A stretch of DNA of 17,315 nt from Chloroflexota bacterium (GCA_016210125.1 JACQUS010000274.1:1-17315), one strand, 5' to 3'; shown: positions 1-7,667, counted from the first letter of the stretch. Numbers and translations are program-made. The notes: generated by a model not told the origin, from the letters alone.

Positions 1-1142
1 CCGCGCACCAGCGGCTCCGCGTCGGACAGCGCCCGCGCCAGCGCCGGCACGGCCGCCGCGTCGCCCACGTTGCCGAGGACGACGCAGGCGTTGCGCAGCA
101 GGCCGCGGCGCCGCGGCCGCCAGAGCGGCGTGTGGCGAAAGCGTGCACGGAAGGCGGACTCGTCCAGCCCCAGCAGCTCGGCCGCGTCCAGCGCCGGGCC
201 GACGCCGGCGTCGGCGGCGAGCGCGGCAAGCGACGCGCCGGGCGGCCGGCGGTTGACCGGACACACCTCCTGGCAGATGTCGCAGCCGAACAGCCAGTCG
301 CCGATGAGCGGCCGGAGCTCGCGCGGGATCGGGCCGCGGTGCTCGATCGTCAAGTAGCTGATGCAGCGCGCGTTATCCAGCTCGTACGGCGCGTCGAGGC
401 GCAGCGCGCCGGTGGGGCAGGCGACCAGGCAGCGCGTGCAGCTCCCGCAGGTCTTGCGCAGCGGCCGGTCGGGCGGCAGGTCGGCCTCGGTGACCAGCGT
501 GCCGAGCAGCGTCCACGAGCCGCCGGGCGAGAGCAGCCCAGAATGCTTGCCAAACCAGCCCAGGCCGGCACGGCGGGCCGCCTCGCGCTCCGCCAGCGCC
601 GAGGTGTCGACGAGCACGGCCGCGCGCAGCGGCCGGCCGACCAGCCCATCGAGCGTCGCGGCCAGCGCGCGCAAGCCGTCTGCGAGCGCCCGGTGGTAGT
701 CGCGGCCCCAGGTGTAGCGGGCTACGCGGCCAACGCGCCGGCCGACGGCCGGCGCGACGGCGTGAGCGTAGCTGGCGGCCGCGACGACGAGCGAGCGCGC
801 CCAAGGGAAGCGCGCCTCGGGATGGCAGGCGCGGTGGGCACGGTCGGCGTCGAACCACGGCAGGCCGGCGAGCTTGCCGGCGGCGAGGCGCTGCCGCATC
901 GCCGCCTCGGCCTCGGGGAAGGGCTCGACGCGCGCCACGCCGAGCGCGGCGAAACCCAGCTCGCACGCGCCCTCGCGCAGGCGGGCGACAAGCCGTTCGC
1001 CATCCTCTGGCGGCAGGCCGGCGCCCGCCCGCCCTGCCGCCGCGGCCCCCCACGCCGCGCCACCCCGAGGGATGATCGCAGGGGGCGCGGTAGCACCCTC
1101 TGCACCCCGCCTCGCCCAGAAGCTCCTGCTTTGCATGCCCAT
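1..1142 (-). CDS. queG: Epoxyqueuosine reductase QueG (3' end cut by window edge)
   Basis: QueG is a cobalamin and 4Fe-4S enzyme that reduces epoxyqueuosine to queuosine, the last step of queuosine synthesis at the tRNA wobble base. About 380 codons are visible on the minus strand. Seen in order: LGFAALGVA near residue 62, ARYTWGRDYH, VDTSALAER with D179 (position of the proposed catalytic Asp), GLGWFGKH, a first cluster motif CGSCTRCLVACP (C232, C235, C238, C242), then C260 in ARCISYLTIEHRGPIPRELR, and a second cluster motif GCDICQEVCPVNR (C287, C290, C294). A HEAT-like end (LGNVGDAAAVPALARAL) runs off the window, so only a few residues should be missing. The start is uncertain. The only usual start codons upstream of the conserved core are ATG at 1142 and 1136, which give about 40 more residues than the family norm, with no clear ribosome site. 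It begins 19 bases after meaB ends, so the two are probably one operon. Family identity is very secure. Confidence 0.95.
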   Translation of the reverse strand, partial: MGMQSRSFWARRGAEGATAPPAIIPRGGAAWGAAAAGRAGAGLPPEDGERLVARLREGACELGFAALGVARVEPFPEAEAAMRQRLAAGKLAGLPWFDADRAHRACHPEARFPWARSLVVAAASYAHAVAPAVGRRVGRVARYTWGRDYHRALADGLRALAATLDGLVGRPLRAAVLVDTSALAEREAARRAGLGWFGKHSGLLSPGGSWTLLGTLVTEADLPPDRPLRKTCGSCTRCLVACPTGALRLDAPYELDNARCISYLTIEHRGPIPRELRPLIGDWLFGCDICQEVCPVNRRPPGASLAALAADAGVGPALDAAELLGLDESAFRARFRHTPLWRPRRRGLLRNACVVLGNVGDAAAVPALARALSDAEPLVR

Positions 1143-1161
1143 CAGTCGGCACCCGGAGTGG

Positions 1162-2169
1162 TCAGCCACCCGCTCGACCCGCGCCGTCGACCAGCAGGCG
1201 CGCCAGGCGGTCGGGGTCGTCGAAGATGGCGTCGACCGCGGTATAGGGGTCCAGCGCGCCGCTCTCGACCTCTTGGGCGAGTGCGGCCAGCGCCGCGGGA
1301 TCGGCCAGCGCGGACCGCAGCCGCCGCCGCAGGCGGTCCTCGACGATCTCCAGCAGCTCCGAGCGCCGGTAGGCACGGCGACGCTTCTCGCGCTCCTGGG
1401 AGGTCTCCAGGTGCGCGCGATGGCGGTCGATGGCCGCCAGCAGCTCCTCGACACCCTCGCCGGTGTGCGCCTTCGTCAGCAGCACGGGCACGTCCCAGTC
1501 GTCGTCACGGCTACCACGGTTCAGGTGGGCGACGAAGCGCAGCTCGGCGGCCAGGGTCTCTCCACTTGGGCGATCGGCCTTGTTGACGACGAAGATGTTG
1601 CCGATCTCCATCAGCCCGGCCTTCATGGTCTGGATCGTGTCGCCGGACTCGGGCACGACGACGACCACCGTCGTGTCGGCGGCATCGACGACGTCCAGCT
1701 CAGTCTGTCCGACGCCGACCGTCTCGACTAGCACGACGTCCATTCCAGCGGCGTCGAAGAGCTTGACTACGTCGCGCGTGGCCGCCGCCAGCCCTCCGTG
1801 GACGCCGCGCGTGCCCATGCTGCGGATGAAGACGCCGGGATCGAGGTAGTGCTGCTGCATGCGCACGCGGTCGCCGAGCACCGCTCCACCGCTGAACGGG
1901 CTGGTCGGGTCGACGGCGATGATGCCGACGCGCGCGCCGCGCTCGCGCAGGAGGCGCGTCAGGCGGTCGACCAGCGTGCTCTTGCCCGCGCCCGGCGGGC
2001 CGGTGATGCCGACGACGTAGGCGCGCCCGAGGTGAGGATGAATCGCCCGCATGACCTCTGCCACCGCCGGCGAGCGATTCTCGACCAGCGAGACGAGGCG
2101 GGCGAGCGCGAGCTGCTCGCCCGCCAGAAGGCGTTGCACCAGCTCCAAGGAGACCCTCGCATCTGCCAA
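1162..2169 (-). CDS. meaB: Methylmalonyl-CoA mutase-associated GTPase MeaB (ArgK family G3E GTPase)
   Basis: MeaB is a G-protein chaperone that protects adenosylcobalamin-dependent methylmalonyl-CoA mutase and gates cofactor loading. The 335 residues match the family length. Seen: P-loop GPPGAGKS at residues 57-64, the switch region VDPTSPFSGGAVLGDR (86-101), the family motif SMGTRGVHGGLA (117-128), VETVGVGQTELDVVD (148-162) and the guanine-specificity motif NKAD (196-199). The start is a TTG at 2169, chosen because an in-frame TAG lies at 2200-2202 and no ATG or GTG gives a full N-terminus. No good ribosome site is visible. queG follows 19 bases downstream. The mutase itself is not in the window, so the client could be encoded elsewhere or could be another B12-dependent mutase such as an isobutyryl-CoA or ethylmalonyl-CoA mutase. 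Pairing with B12-dependent QueG is suggestive but not proof of a shared role. Confidence 0.95.
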   Translation of the reverse strand: MADARVSLELVQRLLAGEQLALARLVSLVENRSPAVAEVMRAIHPHLGRAYVVGITGPPGAGKSTLVDRLTRLLRERGARVGIIAVDPTSPFSGGAVLGDRVRMQQHYLDPGVFIRSMGTRGVHGGLAAATRDVVKLFDAAGMDVVLVETVGVGQTELDVVDAADTTVVVVVPESGDTIQTMKAGLMEIGNIFVVNKADRPSGETLAAELRFVAHLNRGSRDDDWDVPVLLTKAHTGEGVEELLAAIDRHRAHLETSQEREKRRRAYRRSELLEIVEDRLRRRLRSALADPAALAALAQEVESGALDPYTAVDAIFDDPDRLARLLVDGAGRAGG

Positions 2170-2302
2170 GCCGGAGCGGTCGCCGTGCTGCTCCGGCGCC
2201 TAGCAGCATGCTACGCCGGCGCGCGCGGCGGGCGCAAACCGCGCGGCGTATCGGCCGCGGCCTGGCTCTGCGCCGACCTACAGCGGAGGACAAGGCAGGG
2301 GG

Positions 2303-2308
2303 TATAAT
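2303..2308 (+). promoter_or_regulatory. Candidate -10 element (TATAAT) far upstream of the prpD-like gene
   Basis: A perfect TATAAT is seen in otherwise very GC-rich sequence. No TTGACA-like hexamer stands at 16-18 bases upstream, so this is a weak promoter call. If used, the transcript would have a leader of about 380 bases passing through the palindromic element before reaching the gene at 2690. Confidence 0.35.
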
Positions 2309-2388
2309 GTGCGCGCCGGAGACCGAGGCGCTGTGATGGTCCACGGCGTCTCTGCTGCGCCGCCGGCCTGTGGCCCGGGAGGGAGAGG

Positions 2389-2660
2389 GACGCGGAGAGG
2401 ACCTAACCCCCCGGCCCCTTTCCGGCGCGGGAAGGGGGAGTCCAGAGGCGGCTTCGCCCCCGTTGCGGTTGAAGCCCCAGGGTGGGCTGGGGCCGCGCCG
2501 CCTATGGGCGGAAGTTTTCGCAGAACTTCCCAATGGCCCTGCGGGCACGACCGCGGCAGGAAAATTGGGGCATCCGTACACGGGAAGCCAAGCGGGGAAT
2601 CCAAAGGGGGCTTCGCCCCCTTTGGAATCTTCTTTTTGGGCGGGGTGGGGTTGCCCACCC
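2389..2660 (+). repeat. Intergenic palindromic element, copy A
   Basis: The gene-free stretch 2170-2689 holds a mosaic of hairpins that recurs at 9242-9468. Seen here: a 9-pair stem CCCCTTTCC/GGGAAGGGG (2415-2423 with 2429-2437), a 12-pair stem with a TTC loop (2600-2611 with 2615-2626), and GGGTGGG/CCCACCC (2643-2649 with 2654-2660). The 12-mer GACGCGGAGAGG at 2389-2400 also recurs in copy B. Stem sequences and order are conserved between the copies while the DNA between them has diverged, which is what a structured or mobile non-coding repeat (REP- or MITE-like) looks like. Open frames reading through it look like noise. Confidence 0.75.
2600..2637 (+). terminator. Candidate intrinsic terminator or attenuator within repeat copy A
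   Basis: A 12-pair GC-rich stem (2600-2611 with 2615-2626, TTC loop) is followed on the plus strand by a T-rich run (ATCTTCTTTTT, 2627-2637). This is the layout of a Rho-independent terminator. It sits 52 bases before the prpD-like start, so it would stop read-through from upstream or act on a leader transcript from the TATAAT at 2303. The matching stem in copy B has no T-run. Confidence 0.45.
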
Positions 2661-2689
2661 GGGCGAATTTCAGAGTAGAGGGATGCCTG

Positions 2690-4024
2690 ATGGGTGCGAC
2701 GCGCGAGCTGGCGAGCTTCGTCGCCACGACGACCTTCGACGCGCTGCCCACCGAGGTCGTGCACCAGACCAAGCGCTGCTGGCTCGACATGCTCGGCGCC
2801 GCGCTGGGCGGCTCGCGCATGCCGCCGATCGACCATCTGCTGGCCGTCGCCGACGCGCTGGACGGCGGCGGGCCGGCGACGGTCCTCGGCCGCGGCCGGC
2901 GGCTCGACGCGCTCTGGGCCAGCCGCGTCAACGGCCAGGCGGCCCACGTCCTCGACTTCGACGATACCCTCGTCGCGCCGGGCGCCGTCCTGCACCCCAG
3001 CGCGTCGGTCGTGCCGGCCGTCCTCGCGCTTGGCGAGTGGCAGCACCGTGACGGTCGCCAAGCGCTGCGGGCCGCCGCTATGGGCATCGAGGTCGCCGTG
3101 CGCTCGGCCCTGGCCTTCGGGCAGAGCCACATCGACCGCGCCTTCCACGCCACCGGCACCGCCGGGGCGCTCGGCGCCGCGGCCGCCAGCGCCGCGCTGC
3201 TCGGCGTCGACGCCGCGCGCACGGCGCACGCGCTCGGCGTGGCCGCCAGTCAGGCCGCCGGCCTGCGCTGCTTCCACGGCAGCATGACCAAGAGCTTCCA
3301 GGCCGGCCACGCCGCCGCCAGTGGCTTGCTAGCCGTGCTGCTCGCCGAGCGCGGCTGGGACAGCAGCGACGCCGCCTACGAGAGCGAGCGCGGCATGGCC
3401 AGCGCCATGACCGCGCAGCTCGACCTCGACGCGCTCGCCGGCGGGCTGGGGCAGCGCTGGGGGCTGCTGCGCGTCGGCTTCAAGCCCTACCCCTGCGGCG
3501 TCGTGACCCATCCGATCATCGACGCGCTGCTCGCGCTGCGCGACGAGGGCCTGCGGGCCGAGGAGGTCGAGCGCGTGGACCTGGCGGTGCACCCGCACGT
3601 CATCAGCGCGACGGGCAAGACCGAGCTGCATACCGAGCTGGATGCCAAGTTCAGTGTCTACCACTGCGCCGCGGTCGCGCTCGTCGACGGGCAGGTCTCG
3701 CTGGAGCAGTTCGAGCGCGCACGCATCGACGATCCGGCGGTCGTGGCGCTGCGGCAGCGGGTCGCAACGACGGTCACGCCCGGCGGGGCGCGTGACGAGA
3801 CGCGCGTCTCGGTCACCCTGCGCGACGGCCGACGGCTCACGCATGCCGTCGCGCACGGCAGCGGGACGGAGCAGAACCCGCTGAGCGATGAGCAGCTCGT
3901 GCGCAAGTTCCGCGGTCTGGTCGATCGGGTCATCGGAGCGGAGCGCGCGGCGCGCCTCGCCGAGCGCGTGTGGGGGCTCGAGCAGGTCGCCGACGTCGGC
4001 GAGCTGGCCGCGCTCGGCGCTTGA
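2690..4024 (+). CDS. MmgE/PrpD family protein (2-methylcitrate dehydratase-like)
   Basis: Members of this family dehydrate, decarboxylate or epimerise small di- and tricarboxylic acids (2-methylcitrate dehydratase PrpD, cis-aconitate decarboxylase, iminodisuccinate epimerase). The product is 444 residues, normal for the family. Seen motifs: HVLDFDD (86-92), HPSASVVPA (102-110), FHATGTAGALGAAA (152-165), KSFQAGHAAASG (201-212), KPYPCG (265-270), DAKFSVYHCAAVALVDG (318-334) and NPLSDEQLVRKF near the C-terminus. The open frame extends upstream to 2309, but that part lies in repeat DNA and has no family similarity. ATG at 2690, 9 bases after an AGAGGG purine run, starts at the family N-terminus. 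A glycosyltransferase begins 5 bases after its stop, so they are probably co-transcribed. Substrate cannot be read from sequence; no prpB or prpC is in view, so a propionate role is not supported. Confidence 0.9.
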   Translation: MGATRELASFVATTTFDALPTEVVHQTKRCWLDMLGAALGGSRMPPIDHLLAVADALDGGGPATVLGRGRRLDALWASRVNGQAAHVLDFDDTLVAPGAVLHPSASVVPAVLALGEWQHRDGRQALRAAAMGIEVAVRSALAFGQSHIDRAFHATGTAGALGAAAASAALLGVDAARTAHALGVAASQAAGLRCFHGSMTKSFQAGHAAASGLLAVLLAERGWDSSDAAYESERGMASAMTAQLDLDALAGGLGQRWGLLRVGFKPYPCGVVTHPIIDALLALRDEGLRAEEVERVDLAVHPHVISATGKTELHTELDAKFSVYHCAAVALVDGQVSLEQFERARIDDPAVVALRQRVATTVTPGGARDETRVSVTLRDGRRLTHAVAHGSGTEQNPLSDEQLVRKFRGLVDRVIGAERAARLAERVWGLEQVADVGELAALGA

Positions 4025-4029
4025 GCGGC

Positions 4030-5190
4030 ATGCGCGTCGTCCTGCTGGCAAACTTTGGGCTGCGGCGACTGGGCACGGTGCGCGCCCGCGCGCTGCCGCT
4101 GGCCCGCGCCCTCGTGGCCCGCGGCCACGCCGTGCACCTGCTGGTCCCGCCGTGGGACAGCCCGGCCGACGCCGGGTCGGAGTGGGACGACAGCGGCGTC
4201 CACATCGCCCACCTGCCGACGCCAGCAGGGCTCGCGTGGGCGCGCTCGGTCCTGCCGCTGGCGCGCGCTGCCCGGGCGCTCCGGCCCGACGTGGTGCACA
4301 GCTTCAAGCCCATCGGCCCCGGGGCGGGCGCGCTTCTTGTGCTGCAGGCCTGGCGAGCCGTCGCCGGCCGCGGTCCGGCGCTCCTCTGCGATGCCGACGA
4401 CTGGGAGGGCTCGGGTGGGTGGAACGTGCGCCGCCGCGGCCTCGTGCGGCGCGCGGCCATCGCGGCGCAGGAGCGGCTCGTCTTGCAGCGCGCCGACGGC
4501 GTCACCGTGGCCAGCCGTGCCCTGGCGGAGATCGTCGGCCACCTGCGGCGGGGCAGCGTCTTCTACGTGCCGAACGGTCCGAGCGTCTGCGCCGCCGGCG
4601 GCCCGCGCTCAGCACCCCGCGCTCGCGCGCCGGTGGTCCTGCTCTACACGCGCTTCGCGGAGTTCGGGCTGGAGCGCTTTGCCTGGCGCTGGGCCGCTGT
4701 CGTGGCGCGCGAGCCGCGCGCGCGGCTGCTGCTCGTCGGGCGCGGGCTGGCCGGCGAGGAGCGGCAGCTCGCCGATCTCCTTGCGGCGCGCGGGCTGCGA
4801 GACACGGCGCTCTTCACCGGCTGGCTGGCCGAAGACGACTTGCCGCGCTACCTCCAGGCGGCCGACGTGGCGCTGTATCCCTGCGACGACACGCTGGCCA
4901 ACCGCACGAAGAGCCCGGTGAAACTCGTTGAGTTGCTGGCCGCCGGGCTGCCGGTGGTGGCCGAGGCCGTGGGCGAGGTGCCGGCCTATCTGCTCGAGGG
5001 CCGGGCCGGCCGCCTCGTCGCGCCAGGCGACGACGAAGACTTCGTCGCGGCCACGCTCGACCTGCTCGGCGACGACGCACGGCGCACGGCGCTGGCGGCC
5101 GCGGCCCGCGCCGCCGCCGCGCACTTCGCCTGGCCGCGCCTGGCCGAGCGGGTCGAGGCGGCGTACGCCGCCGTGCTAGCGCGGCGCTAG
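4030..5190 (+). CDS. Glycosyltransferase, GT-B fold, family 4-like
   Basis: The protein probably transfers a sugar from a nucleotide donor, at the cytoplasmic face of the membrane, to a glycan or lipid acceptor. The 386 residues show a two-Rossmann GT-B layout. The N-terminal half begins MRVVLLANFG with RGHAVHLLVP (31-40) and RPDVVHSFKP (85-94). The linker has FYVPNGPS (178-185). The C-terminal donor half has ARLLLVGRG (231-239), LFTGWLAEDDLPRYLQAADVAL (261-282 region), KLVELLAAGLPVVAE (298-312) and GRLVAPGDDE (327-336). The first Glu of the usual E-x7-E motif is not in place (the region is TKSPVKLVE), a variant seen in some family 4 enzymes. ATG at 4030 starts at the first beta strand; an in-frame TTG at 4021 would overlap the upstream gene. 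Donor and acceptor are unknown. It ends only 10 bases from the convergent TRAP gene. Confidence 0.88.
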   Translation: MRVVLLANFGLRRLGTVRARALPLARALVARGHAVHLLVPPWDSPADAGSEWDDSGVHIAHLPTPAGLAWARSVLPLARAARALRPDVVHSFKPIGPGAGALLVLQAWRAVAGRGPALLCDADDWEGSGGWNVRRRGLVRRAAIAAQERLVLQRADGVTVASRALAEIVGHLRRGSVFYVPNGPSVCAAGGPRSAPRARAPVVLLYTRFAEFGLERFAWRWAAVVAREPRARLLLVGRGLAGEERQLADLLAARGLRDTALFTGWLAEDDLPRYLQAADVALYPCDDTLANRTKSPVKLVELLAAGLPVVAEAVGEVPAYLLEGRAGRLVAPGDDEDFVAATLDLLGDDARRTALAAAARAAAAHFAWPRLAERVEAAYAAVLARR

Positions 5191-5200
5191 GCGCCGGATC

Positions 5201-6409
5201 CTACTGCGCCTCGTAAAGCTGCTTGGCGAGGTTCAGGTCGATCTTGCCCTTCTCCTGCTCGGCGACTTCCTGCCATACCTTCTCGCGGATCGCAGCCCAC
5301 TGCGTCATCTCTGCGGCCGTGGGGACGTAGACCTGTACCCCGTGCTTCGCCTTCATCTCCTCGAAGATCTTGGCCACCCGCCCAGCAGCGTCCTTGTACT
5401 GCCAGACCTTCGCCTCCTGCGCCGCGTCCGTGAGCGCTTTCTGGTGCTGCGGGGACAGCGACGCGAACTTCCTGGCGTTGATGAAGAAGGTCTCGAGGAT
5501 GGCCTGGTAGTCGAGGCGGACGAGGTACTTCGCTACCTCGTAGTGCTTCATCGCGTAATAGCCGACGGCGCCCGGCGCGTTGGCGCCCTCGACGACGCCC
5601 TGCTGCATGGCCGTGTAGGTCTGCGCCCAGTCCACCGGCGTGGGATTAGCGCCCCACGCCCGGAGGGTCGCCAGGTCGATCGGCGTGCTGACGACGCGAA
5701 TCTTCATCGCCTTCAGGTCTGCCGGCACCTTGACCGGCTTCTTGGTCGTATAGATATCGCGGCCTTGGCCGTAGCTGATCACGTAGAACATCTTGACGCC
5801 GAGGTCTTTCTCGAACTGCTCGATCACCTTGCGACCGATGGGGCCGTCCAGCGACTTGAGCATGGCGTCATAGCTCTTAAAGAGGAATGGCAGGTCATAC
5901 ACGTACCAGGCGCTGGTGAAGCGGCCGGCGTTGCCGTTGGAGATCATGCCGATGTCCACGCTGCCGGCCATCACCGCCTGCGTCAACTGCTGCTCGACAC
6001 CCAGCGCCGTGTAGTGCTGCCGGACGAGGACCTCGCCGTTTGTCTTCTGACTCACGAGCTCGATGAATTTATCTTGCCCATCGCACAGGATGTCGCCTTT
6101 CGGGTTGCTGCAGCCAGCGCGTAGCTCCACGACGGGAGCCGCCGGCTTGGCTGCCTGTGCCGCGGGCTTGGCCGGCTGCGCGGCCGGCTTAGCGGGTTGA
6201 GCCGCCGGCTTAGCCGGCTGCGCAGCCGGCTTGGCGGGCTCGGCCGCCGGTTTGGCCGGCGCGGCGGCCGCTGGAGCAGCCGGCTTGGCCGGCTCCGCGG
6301 CAGGCTTGGCCGGCTGCGGCGACGGCGCCGGGGCGCAGGCGGCGAGGGCAAGCAGACCGACGATGGCGAAGGAAACCCACAACCGACGACCGACGATCAC
6401 CCGTGGCAT
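5201..6409 (-). CDS. TRAP transporter substrate-binding lipoprotein (DctP family)
   Basis: DctP-type receptors bind an organic acid outside the membrane and hand it to a DctQM permease. The 402 residues start with a lipoprotein signal: basic MPRVIVGRRL, a hydrophobic stretch, and a lipobox LAAC with C25 as the lipidated residue. Residues 31-93 are a tether of repeated PAKPAA(Q/E) units. The binding domain follows: VDIGMISNGNAGRF (151-164), DLPFLFKSYDAM (172-183), MKIRVVSTP (235-243) with R238 at the position of the conserved carboxylate-binding Arg, and YTAMQQGVVEGANAP (265-279). The start is firm because AAGGAGG lies 7 bases before the ATG. No DctQ or DctM is within the window and the gene upstream is scpA, so the receptor is an orphan here. 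A carboxylate ligand is inferred from the family, not shown. Confidence 0.92.
   Translation of the reverse strand: MPRVIVGRRLWVSFAIVGLLALAACAPAPSPQPAKPAAEPAKPAAPAAAAPAKPAAEPAKPAAQPAKPAAQPAKPAAQPAKPAAQAAKPAAPVVELRAGCSNPKGDILCDGQDKFIELVSQKTNGEVLVRQHYTALGVEQQLTQAVMAGSVDIGMISNGNAGRFTSAWYVYDLPFLFKSYDAMLKSLDGPIGRKVIEQFEKDLGVKMFYVISYGQGRDIYTTKKPVKVPADLKAMKIRVVSTPIDLATLRAWGANPTPVDWAQTYTAMQQGVVEGANAPGAVGYYAMKHYEVAKYLVRLDYQAILETFFINARKFASLSPQHQKALTDAAQEAKVWQYKDAAGRVAKIFEEMKAKHGVQVYVPTAAEMTQWAAIREKVWQEVAEQEKGKIDLNLAKQLYEAQ
6131..6319 (-). repeat. In-gene tandem repeat encoding the PAKPAA tether
   Basis: Within the TRAP receptor gene, roughly 21-base units encode PAKPAAQ or PAKPAAE several times in succession (residues 31-93). 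The DNA shows recurring GCCGGCTTGGC/GCCGGCTTAGC blocks with third-base changes, so the copies have aged unevenly. The product is an extended, positively charged linker of the sort that spans a cell wall. Copy number may vary between strains by slippage or recombination. Confidence 0.85.
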
Positions 6410-6532
6410 GAATCTCCCTCCTTATGCTTCTCCGCCGCGACGTGCCGCAGAGGACAGCCTTTCAAGGGCACGATCGCGGCATCGTGGCCCAGCAAGCTAC
6501 AGCGGTGCCGAGCGCTTGTCTGTGACTTCTGT

Positions 6533-7510
6533 CTATTCTTGGACGACGATCGTCACCGCGGGCTCGCCGGCCGGCAGCGTGGCCCGGCCGTTCGGCGACA
6601 TCTCCGCCGCGGCCGCGCCATCCGGCGACACCGCGTGCCCGTCGACCGGCCAGCGCGCGCCGGCAGCAGCCCGGTCGGCCGGCCACGGCTCGGCAGCGGC
6701 GGGCTCGCCGGCGGGCGCAGGCCGACCGAGGAGTGCCTGGCCCACCACAGCAGCGCCCGCCGCGCCGTCGGCGCTGGCCAGGGCGCTCGCCGGCAGGCCG
6801 TCGCCAGAGGCCAGCCGGGCCGTCGGCGCCAGCTCGATCTCGCCGAAGAGCGCCGGCTGCGCGACCTCGGCCAGCCCGCGGCGTTCGAGCTCCAGCACGG
6901 CGAGGAAGAGCACGACCACCTCGAGCGCCGACCGGCTACGCGCTGCCAGCGTGTGGAAGCGCACGCGCCCCCAGCGCAGCAGCGCGTCGCGGAGCTGGCG
7001 CAGCTTGTCGGCCAAGCGGACGCGCGAGCCGGCCACCGGCTGGCTGGGCGGCGCCTGGCCGGCGCGCCAGCGCAGGTAGGAGCGCAGAAGGTCGGCCGGG
7101 CGCCCCGCGCCGGCCGGCAGGGGCGGCGGCGGCAACGCCGGCGGCGGGACCTCGCGGGCGAACGAGCGCCCGTCGGCCTCTGTACGCGCGCGCAGGGCCT
7201 CGCTGGCGCGCTTGTAGCGCTGGAAGGCGCGAAGCTGCTCCGCCAGGTCGATGCCGTCGTCCTCAGGGGCGGCCACCACCGGCGCCGGGAGGAGCAGGCG
7301 CGACTTGAGCAGCAGCAGCCGGGTGGCGACGACCAGGAAGTCGGCCAACTCCTCGGGATCGGGCACATCCATCTGGCGCAGGTGAGCGAGGTATTGGTCG
7401 GTCACCGCGGCCAGCGCAATGGTGGTAATGTCGAGCCGGCGCTCCTCGATCAGGCGCAGCAGGAGGTCGAGCGGCCCACTGAAGGCCGGCGTGCGAACTT
7501 CGTAGGGCAT
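6533..7510 (-). CDS. scpA: Segregation and condensation protein ScpA, with long C-terminal tail
   Basis: ScpA is the kleisin that bridges SMC heads and binds ScpB in the bacterial condensin complex. Seen: the N-terminal SMC-neck-binding part FSGPLDLLLRLIEERRLDITTIALAAVTDQYLA (start at residue 10), DFLVVATRLLLLKSRLLLP (58-76), a variable Pro-rich centre (120-165), and the C-terminal winged-helix that binds the SMC cap (ALEVVVLFLAVLELERRGL, 195-213, ending LFGEIEL at 221-227). Family members normally end close to that point. Here about 97 further Ala/Gly/Pro-rich residues (229-325) follow. ATG at 7510 is the family start, with a CGGAG nearby as a weak ribosome site. ScpB, usually next to ScpA, is not seen; the TRAP receptor gene is 123 bases downstream. 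The gene is divergent from guaB. Confidence 0.93.
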   Translation of the reverse strand: MPYEVRTPAFSGPLDLLLRLIEERRLDITTIALAAVTDQYLAHLRQMDVPDPEELADFLVVATRLLLLKSRLLLPAPVVAAPEDDGIDLAEQLRAFQRYKRASEALRARTEADGRSFAREVPPPALPPPPLPAGAGRPADLLRSYLRWRAGQAPPSQPVAGSRVRLADKLRQLRDALLRWGRVRFHTLAARSRSALEVVVLFLAVLELERRGLAEVAQPALFGEIELAPTARLASGDGLPASALASADGAAGAAVVGQALLGRPAPAGEPAAAEPWPADRAAAGARWPVDGHAVSPDGAAAAEMSPNGRATLPAGEPAVTIVVQE

Positions 7511-7560
7511 CGCGCTCCGTCACTGCGCCGCGGGCTGGCCCGCCCCGCCCCACCTAACGA

Positions 7561-7640
7561 GCACGTAGGGGCGCTGTCTCCGCCCCTCTACGGCCCCCAT
7601 GTGCTAGCACGGGTAAAAAAGCACGTCACGAGCACGTGTG
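7561..7640. promoter_or_regulatory. Palindrome and GCACGT cluster between scpA and guaB
   Basis: Three copies of GCACGT (7561-7566, 7621-7626, 7632-7637; the last two are 11 bases apart) surround a perfect 10-base palindrome GTGCTAGCAC (7601-7610). A bulged hairpin formed by 7565-7573 and 7581-7591 lies just before it. The position in a 220-base divergent intergenic region is suitable for an operator acting on scpA, guaB or both. No regulator is identified, and the function is inference. Confidence 0.35.
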
Positions 7641-7667
7641 CTTGCCAGTATACCCCACGATGGGCAA

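Noticed and set aside
132..1586. Long plus-strand open frame of 484 codons opposite queG and meaB
   Set aside because: It is Arg/Ala/Gly-rich with no family motifs, and it lies antisense to two genes with intact catalytic motifs. Long antisense frames are expected at this GC content.
2309..2689. N-terminal extension of the PrpD-like protein to an ATG at 2309
   Set aside because: The extension is translated repeat DNA containing hairpins. Family similarity starts at the ATG at 2690, which has a purine-rich ribosome site.
1700..3310. Minus-strand frame of 536 codons across meaB, repeat copy A and the PrpD-like gene
   Set aside because: It crosses an intergenic repeat and two real genes and has shadow composition.
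6410..6532. Promoter for the TRAP receptor between it and scpA
   Set aside because: TTGAAA and other partial hexamers are present, but none has a matching -10 at a proper distance. Only the ribosome site is convincing.
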